Position numbers and translations under genes: made by a program | In this document: positions 1 through 6,167 of the stretch, in pieces | Position numbering within the stretch: the first letter of the stretch is position 1 | Layout: every line of letters begins with the position of its first letter | Source: an uncultured Eubacteriales bacterium | GTDB taxonomy: Bacteria; Bacillota; Clostridia; Oscillospirales; CAG-272 | Assembly (NCBI GenBank): GCA_902462015.1 | Contig: CABPZV010000114.1 | Coordinates: 1 to 6,739, forward strand | DNA: 6,739 nt | Direction of reading: 5' to 3' | Notes under the pieces: generated by a model | The model's input: the letters and a program-made list of their open reading frames with translations, nothing else | What the model was told of the DNA's origin: nothing | Database searches by the model: none

Positions 1-198
1 TGCGGAGCCGACGGTCATTTATACGGCTCGGTCACCTCGAAGGATTTGCAGGAGGAGCTTGAAAAGCAATGCGGTATAAAAATCGACCGCCGCAAAATCG
101 ATATGAACACGGTTAAGGCGTACGGAAGTTATGCTTTTGACGTAAAGCTTTATCCCGGAATTGTTGGAAAAATCAATTTAATTGTCGCAGAGAAATAA
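1..198 (+). CDS. rplI: Ribosomal protein L9, C-terminal part (5' end outside window)
   Basis: The first 65 codons, read in frame from base 1 to a TAA at 196-198, give the C-terminal domain of large-subunit protein bL9. The stretch begins CGADGHLYGSVTSKDL, matching the family pattern G-x-D-G-x-L-[FY]-G-S-V-T-x-x-D. It continues through GIKIDRRKID and ends in a beta-rich VKLYPGIVGKINLIVAEK tail, as bL9 does. bL9 binds 23S rRNA near the L1 stalk through its N-terminal domain, which lies outside the window, and its C-terminal domain reaches across the ribosome surface and helps frame maintenance. The family is about 148-150 residues, so a little under half is present. dnaB follows after 57 nt with no convincing terminator between them, the usual rplI-dnaB pairing in bacteria. 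The identification is firm; only the truncation limits it. Confidence 0.95.
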   Translation, partial: CGADGHLYGSVTSKDLQEELEKQCGIKIDRRKIDMNTVKAYGSYAFDVKLYPGIVGKINLIVAEK

Positions 199-255
199 TA
201 AAAAAGTTATTGTATTTGGGTTTTCCCATTTGTATTACGGAGATTAAATATTATT

Positions 256-1620
256 ATGGAATTTCATGAGGCGCAGAGACAGCTGCCTGTTTCTATCGAA
301 GCAGAGCAGTCAGTTCTTGGCTCAATTCTTATAGACCCCGACAGCTTAAATCAGGTTGCCGATATACTGACGGCAGAATCCTTTTCCACCGATGATCACC
401 GGGAAATCTGGCTTGCAATAAAAGAGCTGTATCTTCATGACAAAAATATAGACGTTGTAACACTCATCGACATGCTTGTCAAGCGCGGCGTTTATAAAAA
501 CGACGAACAAGGGCGTACTTATATTAAGGTTCTTGCTGAAATTGTTCCTACATCGGCGAATATTAAAGATTATGCTGCAATCGTAAGGGACAAAAGTCTG
601 CTTCGGCAGCTTATCGAAGCATGCGGCGAAATTTCCGAGAATGCTTATACTGCCCAGGACGATGTCGGGACGATTCTGGAACAGGCCGAACAGCGGATTT
701 TTCAGATTGTGCAGGGTAACGGCAATAAAAATTTTGTACATATCAAGGATGTTCTTGTAAGTGTTTATGATTATCTGCGGAAAATCAATATAGATCCGGA
801 ATCTATGAAGGGTATCCCGACAGGATTCACCGATCTTGATAAGGTTCTGATAGGTCTTGGGGATTCTGATCTGGTGCTTGTCGGAGCGCGTCCCGGAATG
901 GGAAAAACATCGTTTGCTCTTAATATTGCGGCCTCAGCCGCGCGGACGACAAAAAAAGCGGTAGCAGTTTTTTCGCTTGAAATGTCGTGTGAACAGCTTG
1001 TTCAAAGGATGCTTTCAAGCGAAGCTCTGATTGATACTTATGTAATGAGAAACGGAAATCTTTCGGGAGAGGATTGGAAAAATCTTGCTCATGCGGCTTC
1101 GATGCTCTCGGAGTGCGATATATGGATTGACGATACTACCGGGATTACAGTTACTGGAATGAAAGCGAAGCTTCGCAGGCTTAAAAATCTTGGAATGGTC
1201 GTCATAGATTATCTCCAGCTGATGGCGGCGGACCGTAAAACGGATAACCGCGTGCAGGAGGTTGCGGATATCTCGAGAAATCTCAAGCTGCTTGCTAAAG
1301 AACTGCATGTTCCTGTAATTTGCTGTGCTCAGCTTTCGCGTGCAACCGAACAGCGGACAGATAAAATTCCTATGCTTTCGGATCTTCGCGATTCCGGTGC
1401 AATTGAACAAGATGCGGATATTGTCATGTTTCTTTACAGACCGGAATATTATGGTGACTCTAAAGAATCAAAGGGCGGAAGCGTCGAAATTCCGCAGAAT
1501 ATTGCGCAGGTTATTGTAGCTAAAAACCGTCACGGCTCAACTGGTAAAATTGACATGGGCTGGTTCGGGCAATATACTAAATTTACCTCGCTTTCAAATA
1601 TGAGCGAACAGAAGAATTAA
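256..1620 (+). CDS. dnaB: Replicative DNA helicase DnaB
   Basis: This encodes the hexameric ring helicase that unwinds the fork 5' to 3' and recruits primase (called DnaC in Bacillus). The 454 residues match the family length of about 440-470. The N-terminal helical domain spans roughly residues 10-110 and starts with the typical IEAEQSVLGSIL. A linker helix follows, then the RecA-like motor from about residue 185 (GIPTGFTDLDK). Walker A is GARPGMGKT at 210-218, Walker B is VVIDYLQL at 315-322, and the DnaB signature DLRDSGAIEQDADIVMFLYR starts at 376. No intein or insertion is present. The ATG at 256 has CGGAG at 238-242, a rather long 13-nt spacing, but the protein start fits the family and no better in-frame start exists. 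The 57-nt gap to rplI holds only a 4-bp hairpin. Co-transcription with rplI and tilS is inferred. Confidence 0.97.
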   Translation: MEFHEAQRQLPVSIEAEQSVLGSILIDPDSLNQVADILTAESFSTDDHREIWLAIKELYLHDKNIDVVTLIDMLVKRGVYKNDEQGRTYIKVLAEIVPTSANIKDYAAIVRDKSLLRQLIEACGEISENAYTAQDDVGTILEQAEQRIFQIVQGNGNKNFVHIKDVLVSVYDYLRKINIDPESMKGIPTGFTDLDKVLIGLGDSDLVLVGARPGMGKTSFALNIAASAARTTKKAVAVFSLEMSCEQLVQRMLSSEALIDTYVMRNGNLSGEDWKNLAHAASMLSECDIWIDDTTGITVTGMKAKLRRLKNLGMVVIDYLQLMAADRKTDNRVQEVADISRNLKLLAKELHVPVICCAQLSRATEQRTDKIPMLSDLRDSGAIEQDADIVMFLYRPEYYGDSKESKGGSVEIPQNIAQVIVAKNRHGSTGKIDMGWFGQYTKFTSLSNMSEQKN

Positions 1621-1645
1621 AGAAATTTCCGCAGAATAGATGAAT

Positions 1646-1650
1646 GGAAG
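1646..1650 (+). promoter_or_regulatory. Shine-Dalgarno fixing the GTG start of tilS
   Basis: GGAAG lies 6 nt before a GTG at 1657, in the 36-nt gap after dnaB. It decides the start: the next in-frame ATG (1723, residue 23) has no comparable site. Starting there would remove the helix that normally precedes the SGGVDS loop in TilS. Two nearer ATGs (1640 and 1644) are out of frame. Confidence 0.6.
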
Positions 1651-1656
1651 CTTGTT

Positions 1657-3189
1657 GTGGGTAATAAGAATTTTTGCGAGTGCTTTGAAGATGCAGTCAT
1701 TGCGTCGATTGACAAATTTGGTATGATTAAAAAAGACGGCCGGCTGCTTATCGCTTTTAGCGGAGGAGTTGATTCCGCCGTACTTTTATATGTACTTTAT
1801 AGGCTGGCAGACCGATATGGTATTCAGCTCGGCGCTTTTCATTTGAATCACGGAATTCGTGGCTTTGAGGCTGACAGAGATGAAGCTCACTGCAAAAAGG
1901 TTTGTTTGGATTTGGGAGTGGCGTATTTTTCTGAAGCTGTAAGCGTACCCGGCTATGCAAGAGAACATGGGATGGGTGAGGAGGAGGCGGCAAGAGAACT
2001 CCGTTATAAATTTCTCGCCGAATGCTGCAGACAAAACGGATATGACAGCATTGCAACGGCACATCATGCTGACGACAATCTTGAGACTGTTATTTTCAGG
2101 TTAACGAGAGGAACGGGTATGCGCGGACTTTGCGGAATTCCTCCTGTCCGGTCCGAGCAAGAAATCAGAGTTATTCGCCCGCTTATTGAAGCCACAAGGG
2201 ACGATATAATAAAATACGCTGAAATAAATAAAATTTCTTTTGTTACCGATAGCACAAACAGCGATGAAAAATATTCCAGAAACCGGATTCGTAAATTTGT
2301 CATCCCTGAACTAAAAAAAATCAATCCTTCTGTTGTTTCTTCCGTGACAAGAATGTCACGCTGCTTTTCTGAGAATTGTGAAGCTCTTAATACATTTGCA
2401 GAGATGCCTGACTCTGTATATGGCGCGGCGGGAATACCGGATGCTGTTTTACGGGAGAGGCTGTTAAATGAGTATCAGAACTACACCGCGAATAAAGGCA
2501 TGATGCTGGAAACCGTTCATATTGACGCGCTTCTTGGTCTTTACAGGAGGGGAAAGCTTTGGGACAGAATTTCTCTTCCGGGCAGAGTCACGGCGGTAAA
2601 AACAAGAAACGGTGTTGAATTTTCTGACGGCAAAGAGGTAAGTATAAAAAGTGCGTTTGTGCCTGATCAGAAAATAAAAATTCTGCCTGGACTTACATTT
2701 CTCTCGGATAATAAACATACTGGCGGAGCAATATTTTTGAAAACCCGCTCTGAATGCGATGCGAGCAGGGATTTTAAGGAATTTTCTGAGGAAGATATAA
2801 ATATAAAAAAAGGTCGCATAAATATTTACAAATTATCAATACACATTTATGTAAATTCTGATAAACTAAAAAAGAATATTTATGCACGCGGAAAAACAGA
2901 TGGAGACCGCATTTTCAGCGGCGGAATGAACAAACGTCTGAAAAAACTTTATCAACAAAAGAAAATTTCGCCGTCCGATAGAAACTCAATCCCGGTTATC
3001 TGTGACGATGAAGGAATTATCTGGGTTCCCGGTGTTGCTGTGCGCGATGGACTCTGCCCTGATAATATAGCAAATGGCTTATGGGCGGAACTTTTTTATC
3101 TGTCTTCGGACGTTTGTAATATTTTTTTAACTGAAAAAAATCAGAACAGACATTTTCAGGTGAAAGGAAAATACCTTTTATGGCAATAA
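1657..3189 (+). CDS. tilS: tRNA(Ile)-lysidine synthetase TilS
   Basis: TilS uses ATP and lysine to convert C34 of the CAU-anticodon tRNA-Ile to lysidine, so that it reads AUA instead of AUG. AUA is well used here (9 of 25 Ile codons in the last gene), so the enzyme should be essential. The N-type ATP pyrophosphatase domain covers about residues 27-215: PP-loop SGGVDS at 35-40, HLNHGIRG at 62-69, HHADDNLET at 136-144 (Asn where many homologues have Gln), and RNRIR at 208-212. The C-terminal tRNA-binding domain has GDRI at 416-419, a KRLKKLYQQKKI stretch, and IIWVPG at 454-459. The 510 residues slightly exceed the usual 430-480, mainly through a tail after about residue 470 that runs into the next gene. 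The last third is noticeably AT-rich. The GTG start is supported by GGAAG six bases upstream. Identification is firm; the tail's meaning is unknown. Confidence 0.95.
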   Translation: MGNKNFCECFEDAVIASIDKFGMIKKDGRLLIAFSGGVDSAVLLYVLYRLADRYGIQLGAFHLNHGIRGFEADRDEAHCKKVCLDLGVAYFSEAVSVPGYAREHGMGEEEAARELRYKFLAECCRQNGYDSIATAHHADDNLETVIFRLTRGTGMRGLCGIPPVRSEQEIRVIRPLIEATRDDIIKYAEINKISFVTDSTNSDEKYSRNRIRKFVIPELKKINPSVVSSVTRMSRCFSENCEALNTFAEMPDSVYGAAGIPDAVLRERLLNEYQNYTANKGMMLETVHIDALLGLYRRGKLWDRISLPGRVTAVKTRNGVEFSDGKEVSIKSAFVPDQKIKILPGLTFLSDNKHTGGAIFLKTRSECDASRDFKEFSEEDINIKKGRINIYKLSIHIYVNSDKLKKNIYARGKTDGDRIFSGGMNKRLKKLYQQKKISPSDRNSIPVICDDEGIIWVPGVAVRDGLCPDNIANGLWAELFYLSSDVCNIFLTEKNQNRHFQVKGKYLLWQ

Positions 3190-3737
3190 TAAATGATGAT
3201 ATCGACAGAGTGCTTGTGAGTGAGCAGAAAATAGACGGTATTGTGAGAAGAATTGCTGCTGCGATTGACAACGACTATAAGGATGATGGTGCTAAGCTTG
3301 TACTGCTTGGTATACTTAAGGGCTCTGTTGTGTTTATGGGAGATCTCATGAAGCGTATTACGCTGCCGGTTGAAATTGATTTTATGAAGGTTTCGTCTTA
3401 TGGAAAAGGTACAAAAACCTCCGGCAGAGTTAATATTATTCTTGATATACACCGTACTGATTTATCCGACTGCAATATTCTTATAGTAGAGGATATTATC
3501 GACAGCGGAAGAACCCTCTCTTATCTTACTGATTATTTAAAGCTGAAAGGCGCAAAAAGTGTAAGAACCTGCACGCTTCTCGATAAGCCGGAACGCCGGG
3601 AGGTCGATTTTGAACCGGACTATGTCGGAGAACAAATTCCGGACGAATTTGTTGTGGGGTACGGACTTGATTATGATGAGAAATATCGTGCTCTTCCATA
3701 CATCGGAATATTAAAAGAATCGATATATGGAAAATAA
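3180..3737 (+). CDS. hpt: Hypoxanthine (guanine) phosphoribosyltransferase
   Basis: This purine-salvage enzyme joins hypoxanthine or guanine to PRPP, giving IMP or GMP and pyrophosphate in the cytoplasm. At 185 residues it has normal family length. The pyrophosphate-binding loop LKGS is at 46-49, the mobile-loop SSYG at 72-75, and the PRPP-binding signature LIVEDIIDSGRT at 101-112. A base-contacting lysine lies in LLDKPERR (K136), and the C-terminal FVVGYGLDYDEKYR (157-170) carries the usual acidic residue D164. The ATG lies inside the end of tilS, overlapping it by 10 nt in another frame, so translation is probably coupled; AAAGGA at 3163-3168 is the likely Shine-Dalgarno, 11 nt upstream. 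tilS-hpt adjacency is common in Firmicutes, and in Listeria the two are known as one fused protein. Xanthine preference cannot be excluded from sequence alone, but the hpt context argues against it. Confidence 0.95.
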   Translation: MAIINDDIDRVLVSEQKIDGIVRRIAAAIDNDYKDDGAKLVLLGILKGSVVFMGDLMKRITLPVEIDFMKVSSYGKGTKTSGRVNIILDIHRTDLSDCNILIVEDIIDSGRTLSYLTDYLKLKGAKSVRTCTLLDKPERREVDFEPDYVGEQIPDEFVVGYGLDYDEKYRALPYIGILKESIYGK

Positions 3738-3746
3738 AAAATTATC

Positions 3747-3773
3747 TGTACTTAAAATAACAGGTTAAGTACA
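3747..3773 (+). repeat. Perfect 9-bp inverted repeat between hpt and ftsH
   Basis: TGTACTTAA and TTAAGTACA are exact reverse complements separated by 9 nt (AATAACAGG). The dyad starts 10 nt after the hpt stop. As RNA it would form an AU-rich stem, but no uridine run follows, so it is a poor intrinsic terminator. As DNA it resembles a dyad operator, and its right arm abuts or overlaps a candidate -35 region for ftsH. The symmetry is seen directly; the role is inferred. Confidence 0.5.
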
Positions 3774-3798
3774 CTATATATTGTATAAGCTATATAAA
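3770..3798 (+). promoter_or_regulatory. Candidate sigma-A-type promoter for ftsH
   Basis: TATAAA at 3793-3798 matches the -10 consensus at 5 of 6 positions, with TACACT 17 nt upstream as a weak -35 (3 of 6). An alternative pair is TTGTAT (3781-3786) with CATTAT (3803-3808), 16-nt spacing. A 7-bp direct repeat CTATATA (3774-3780, 3790-3796) makes the region very AT-rich, so chance matches are easy. A promoter is reasonable given the 119-nt spacer and the separate role of ftsH, but neither pair is strong. Confidence 0.3.
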
Positions 3799-3813
3799 AC
3801 TGCATTATGAAGA

Positions 3814-3852
3814 TTCTGCCCAGGGGCGGAAGAAAACTTTTTTATAGGGGGG
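3814..3852 (+). promoter_or_regulatory. ftsH leader: hairpin, T6 tract and G6 Shine-Dalgarno
   Basis: TTCTGCC (3814-3820) pairs with GGCGGAA (3825-3831), including one G-U pair, around a 4-nt CAGG loop. Six nt later come six T's (3838-3843), then AGGGGGG (3846-3852), which ends 4 nt before the ftsH ATG. The six-G run is an unusually strong and homopolymeric ribosome-binding site. The hairpin could influence access to it or stabilise the mRNA 5' region. The gap before the T tract makes it a poor terminator. No riboswitch class is recognised. Confidence 0.4.
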
Positions 3853-3856
3853 TCAC

Positions 3857-6010
3857 ATGAAAAAAAATTACAGCGCTCTGATTTTTTGGGTTTTGCTTAC
3901 TGCTGTGATATTGATTGCTGCTTCGGTTTTGCTTAAGGATATGGATACAGAGACAATCTCTTACAGCAATGTTGTTGAACTGTTTAGAAATGAAGAAGTC
4001 AAAGAATTTGAGATCGATGAAAATAATAATATGACGATTCTCAAAAATGACGATACATTGGTAAGCTATAAGCTGCGCAGTCTTGAGCTTTATTATCTCG
4101 ATTTGAATGATATGGTGCTTGACCAGGCGGAACGCGGAGTCATTCAAAGATATGACCTTCCTGCCCCGATTGATATCCCGTGGTGGGTAAGCTTTCTGCC
4201 GTATATTGTAATGATCGTCCTTTTCATAGTGCTTTGGGTGTTTGTAATGAATCAGGCTTCCGGACGGGGCGGTAAGTTTAATAATTTCGGTAAGGCACGT
4301 GCAAAAATCGGAAGTGATGAAAAGAAAAAGGTTTATTTCCGCGACGTTGCCGGTGCGGATGAGGAAAAAGCAGAGCTTGTGGAAATTGTGGATTTTCTTA
4401 AAGATCCGTCGCATTTCAGCAAGCTTGGAGCAAAAATACCACACGGAGTTCTTCTTGTCGGTCCTCCCGGTACGGGTAAAACATTGCTTGCCAAGGCTGT
4501 CGCAGGCGAAGCCGGGGTACCTTTTTTCTCAATTTCGGGTTCTGATTTTGTGGAAATGTATGTAGGTGTAGGAGCTTCCCGTGTGCGTGATTTATTCGAC
4601 ACGGCTAAGAAGCATCCGGCCGCAATTATATTTATTGATGAAATTGACGCGGTAGGTCGTCATAGAGGTGCAGGTCTCGGCGGCGGACATGACGAGCGTG
4701 AGCAGACGCTGAACCAGCTGCTTGTAGAAATGGACGGATTTGGGTCTAACGACGGAGTAATTGTAATGGCTGCTACGAACCGTCCGGATATTCTTGACCC
4801 TGCGCTTTTGCGTCCGGGTCGTTTTGACCGTCAGATTACAGTCAATTATCCGGATATTCAAGGTCGGAAGGATATTCTTGATGTTCATGCAAAGGGGAAA
4901 CCCTTTGAGCGCGATGTTGATTTTTATACAATTGCACGCAGTACAACCGGATTTACAGGTGCGGATCTTGCCAATCTTTTAAATGAAGCGGCTCTTCTTG
5001 CCGCTCGACGCGGAAAATCCCTTATCGGTATGAATGATATTGAGGATGCGATGATTAAAGTAATGGTAGGTCCGTCTAAAAAGTCAAAGGTTGTAAATGA
5101 GCGCGACCGTAAGCTTACTGCATACCATGAAGCAGGCCATGCAGTAGTAACCTTTGCTATTCAGCCGGAAACGCCGGTACATCAGATTTCGATTATTCCA
5201 AGCGGCCGGGGTGCGGGCGGATATACTTTATCTATTCCAAAGGAAGACCGTTCTTACATGTCTAAAAATGATATGCAGAACGAAATTGTCACTTTGCTGG
5301 CCGGACGGATGGCCGAAAAACTTATTATGGGTGATATTTCAACCGGAGCGTCTAATGATATTCAGCGCGCAACTGGAATCGCCCGCAATATGGTCACAAG
5401 ATACGGTATGAGTGATGACCTTGGACCAATTGTATACGGCAGCGAACATTCGAGCGACGAGGTTTTTCTGGGGAGAGATTTCTCTTCCGGAAGGAACTAC
5501 TCCGAGGAGACTGCATCGCTGATTGACAATGAGATTAAACGTATTATCGGAGACGCATACAAAACAGCTGAAAATATTCTTCGTGAGAAGATGGATAAAC
5601 TGCATTTTATTGCACAATTCCTCATTAAGGATGAAATTATGGATGAAGAGCAGTTCAAGGCTGCTATGACCGGCAATCCTACAGTTGAGGAGCTTGAAGA
5701 GATGCTTTCCGAGCGCAGACGGAGAAGTAATCGCGAAAACGAGGAAAAGGCAAAACGTGATGAGGAAGAGCGCCTCCGCCGCGAAGAAGAGGAAAGAAAA
5801 CGGCTTGAAGCCGAGGCTCAGAAGTCATTTGGAATTTATCGACCGGAAAATATTAAAGGGGATTATAATGGAACCCAGATAGAAAAAAGTGATTCTGAAA
5901 TTGACACAGCTTCTGAAGATACAAAGTCAGCGGCTGGAGAAACTAAAGATGAGCCTACTGATTCCGCCGGAGATTCGGAAAAAGATAAAGAAAAACACGA
6001 TGAAGAATAG
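3857..6010 (+). CDS. ftsH: ATP-dependent zinc metalloprotease FtsH
   Basis: FtsH is a hexameric membrane-anchored AAA+ protease that extracts and degrades damaged membrane proteins and selected cytoplasmic regulators. In order: transmembrane segment about residues 10-26, an external domain of roughly 80 residues, a second segment about 109-131, then the cytoplasmic ATPase from about 160. Walker A is GPPGTGKT (202-209) and Walker B IIFIDEID (257-264). The second region of homology holds likely arginine fingers R319 and R322. The pore loop is MYVG (234-237), with Tyr where E. coli has Phe. The M41 peptidase has zinc motif HEAGH (424-428) and the third ligand D501 in GASNDIQRAT. At 717 residues it is longer than the usual 600-650: after about residue 617 comes an Arg/Glu/Lys-rich helix (to about 654), then an acidic tail with 19 Asp/Glu in the last 62. 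A strong terminator follows the stop. All catalytic residues are intact. Confidence 0.97.
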   Translation: MKKNYSALIFWVLLTAVILIAASVLLKDMDTETISYSNVVELFRNEEVKEFEIDENNNMTILKNDDTLVSYKLRSLELYYLDLNDMVLDQAERGVIQRYDLPAPIDIPWWVSFLPYIVMIVLFIVLWVFVMNQASGRGGKFNNFGKARAKIGSDEKKKVYFRDVAGADEEKAELVEIVDFLKDPSHFSKLGAKIPHGVLLVGPPGTGKTLLAKAVAGEAGVPFFSISGSDFVEMYVGVGASRVRDLFDTAKKHPAAIIFIDEIDAVGRHRGAGLGGGHDEREQTLNQLLVEMDGFGSNDGVIVMAATNRPDILDPALLRPGRFDRQITVNYPDIQGRKDILDVHAKGKPFERDVDFYTIARSTTGFTGADLANLLNEAALLAARRGKSLIGMNDIEDAMIKVMVGPSKKSKVVNERDRKLTAYHEAGHAVVTFAIQPETPVHQISIIPSGRGAGGYTLSIPKEDRSYMSKNDMQNEIVTLLAGRMAEKLIMGDISTGASNDIQRATGIARNMVTRYGMSDDLGPIVYGSEHSSDEVFLGRDFSSGRNYSEETASLIDNEIKRIIGDAYKTAENILREKMDKLHFIAQFLIKDEIMDEEQFKAAMTGNPTVEELEEMLSERRRRSNRENEEKAKRDEEERLRREEEERKRLEAEAQKSFGIYRPENIKGDYNGTQIEKSDSEIDTASEDTKSAAGETKDEPTDSAGDSEKDKEKHDEE

Positions 6011-6055
6011 TATCTGATTGTACTTCAAAAGCATGAGAATGATATTTATCTCTTT

Positions 6056-6094
6056 AATTTTGTCTGGAAGTTAGATCTTTCAGACAAAATTTTT
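6056..6094 (+). terminator. Rho-independent terminator after ftsH
   Basis: A 15-bp stem pairs 6056-6070 with 6077-6091 around a 6-nt TTAGAT loop. Pairing is perfect except for one G-U pair (6067 with 6080). The stem runs into five T's (6090-6094). It starts 45 nt after the ftsH stop and should end the upstream transcript. The reverse strand lacks a matching T tract, so it acts only on + strand transcription. Confidence 0.85.
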
Positions 6095-6108
6095 GTGTAC
6101 TGTAAAAT
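6081..6108 (+). promoter_or_regulatory. Candidate promoter for the last gene
   Basis: CAGACA (6081-6086, 4 of 6 to the -35 consensus) is followed after 16 nt by TAAAAT (6103-6108, 5 of 6 to the -10 consensus). The -35 would lie in the 3' arm of the ftsH terminator. A promoter is expected somewhere between the terminator and the gene at 6168, and this is the best pair seen by eye. It would leave a 5' leader of about 50 nt. Confidence 0.35.
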
Positions 6109-6167
6109 ATCCGGTATATCAGGAGATAAAGCTTTTTGGATTTAAATCTTTATGAAGGGATTTATAT

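Noticed and set aside
217..228. TGGG-TTTT-CCCA hairpin between rplI and dnaB as a terminator
   Set aside because: The stem is only 4 bp with no T run after it; it is too weak to terminate and fits an uninterrupted rplI-dnaB transcript.
346..741. 131-codon minus-strand open frame inside dnaB (and another at 1015-1410)
   Set aside because: Both are antisense to well-supported DnaB sequence and have no family resemblance.
1618..1657. dnaB and tilS lying in the same reading frame, suggesting a readthrough fusion
   Set aside because: A TAA separates them, tilS has its own Shine-Dalgarno and start, and both proteins are complete without the linker.
2790..2880. Very AT-rich stretch in tilS as a possible insertion
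   Set aside because: The encoded residues match the normal lead-in to the TilS C-terminal domain (ending in the GDRI motif), so it is ordinary coding sequence with AT-rich codons.
3842..4444. 200-codon open frame on the minus strand over the start of ftsH
   Set aside because: It lies wholly antisense to a certain ftsH, shows no recognisable domain, and its composition is what the complement of this coding sequence would give.
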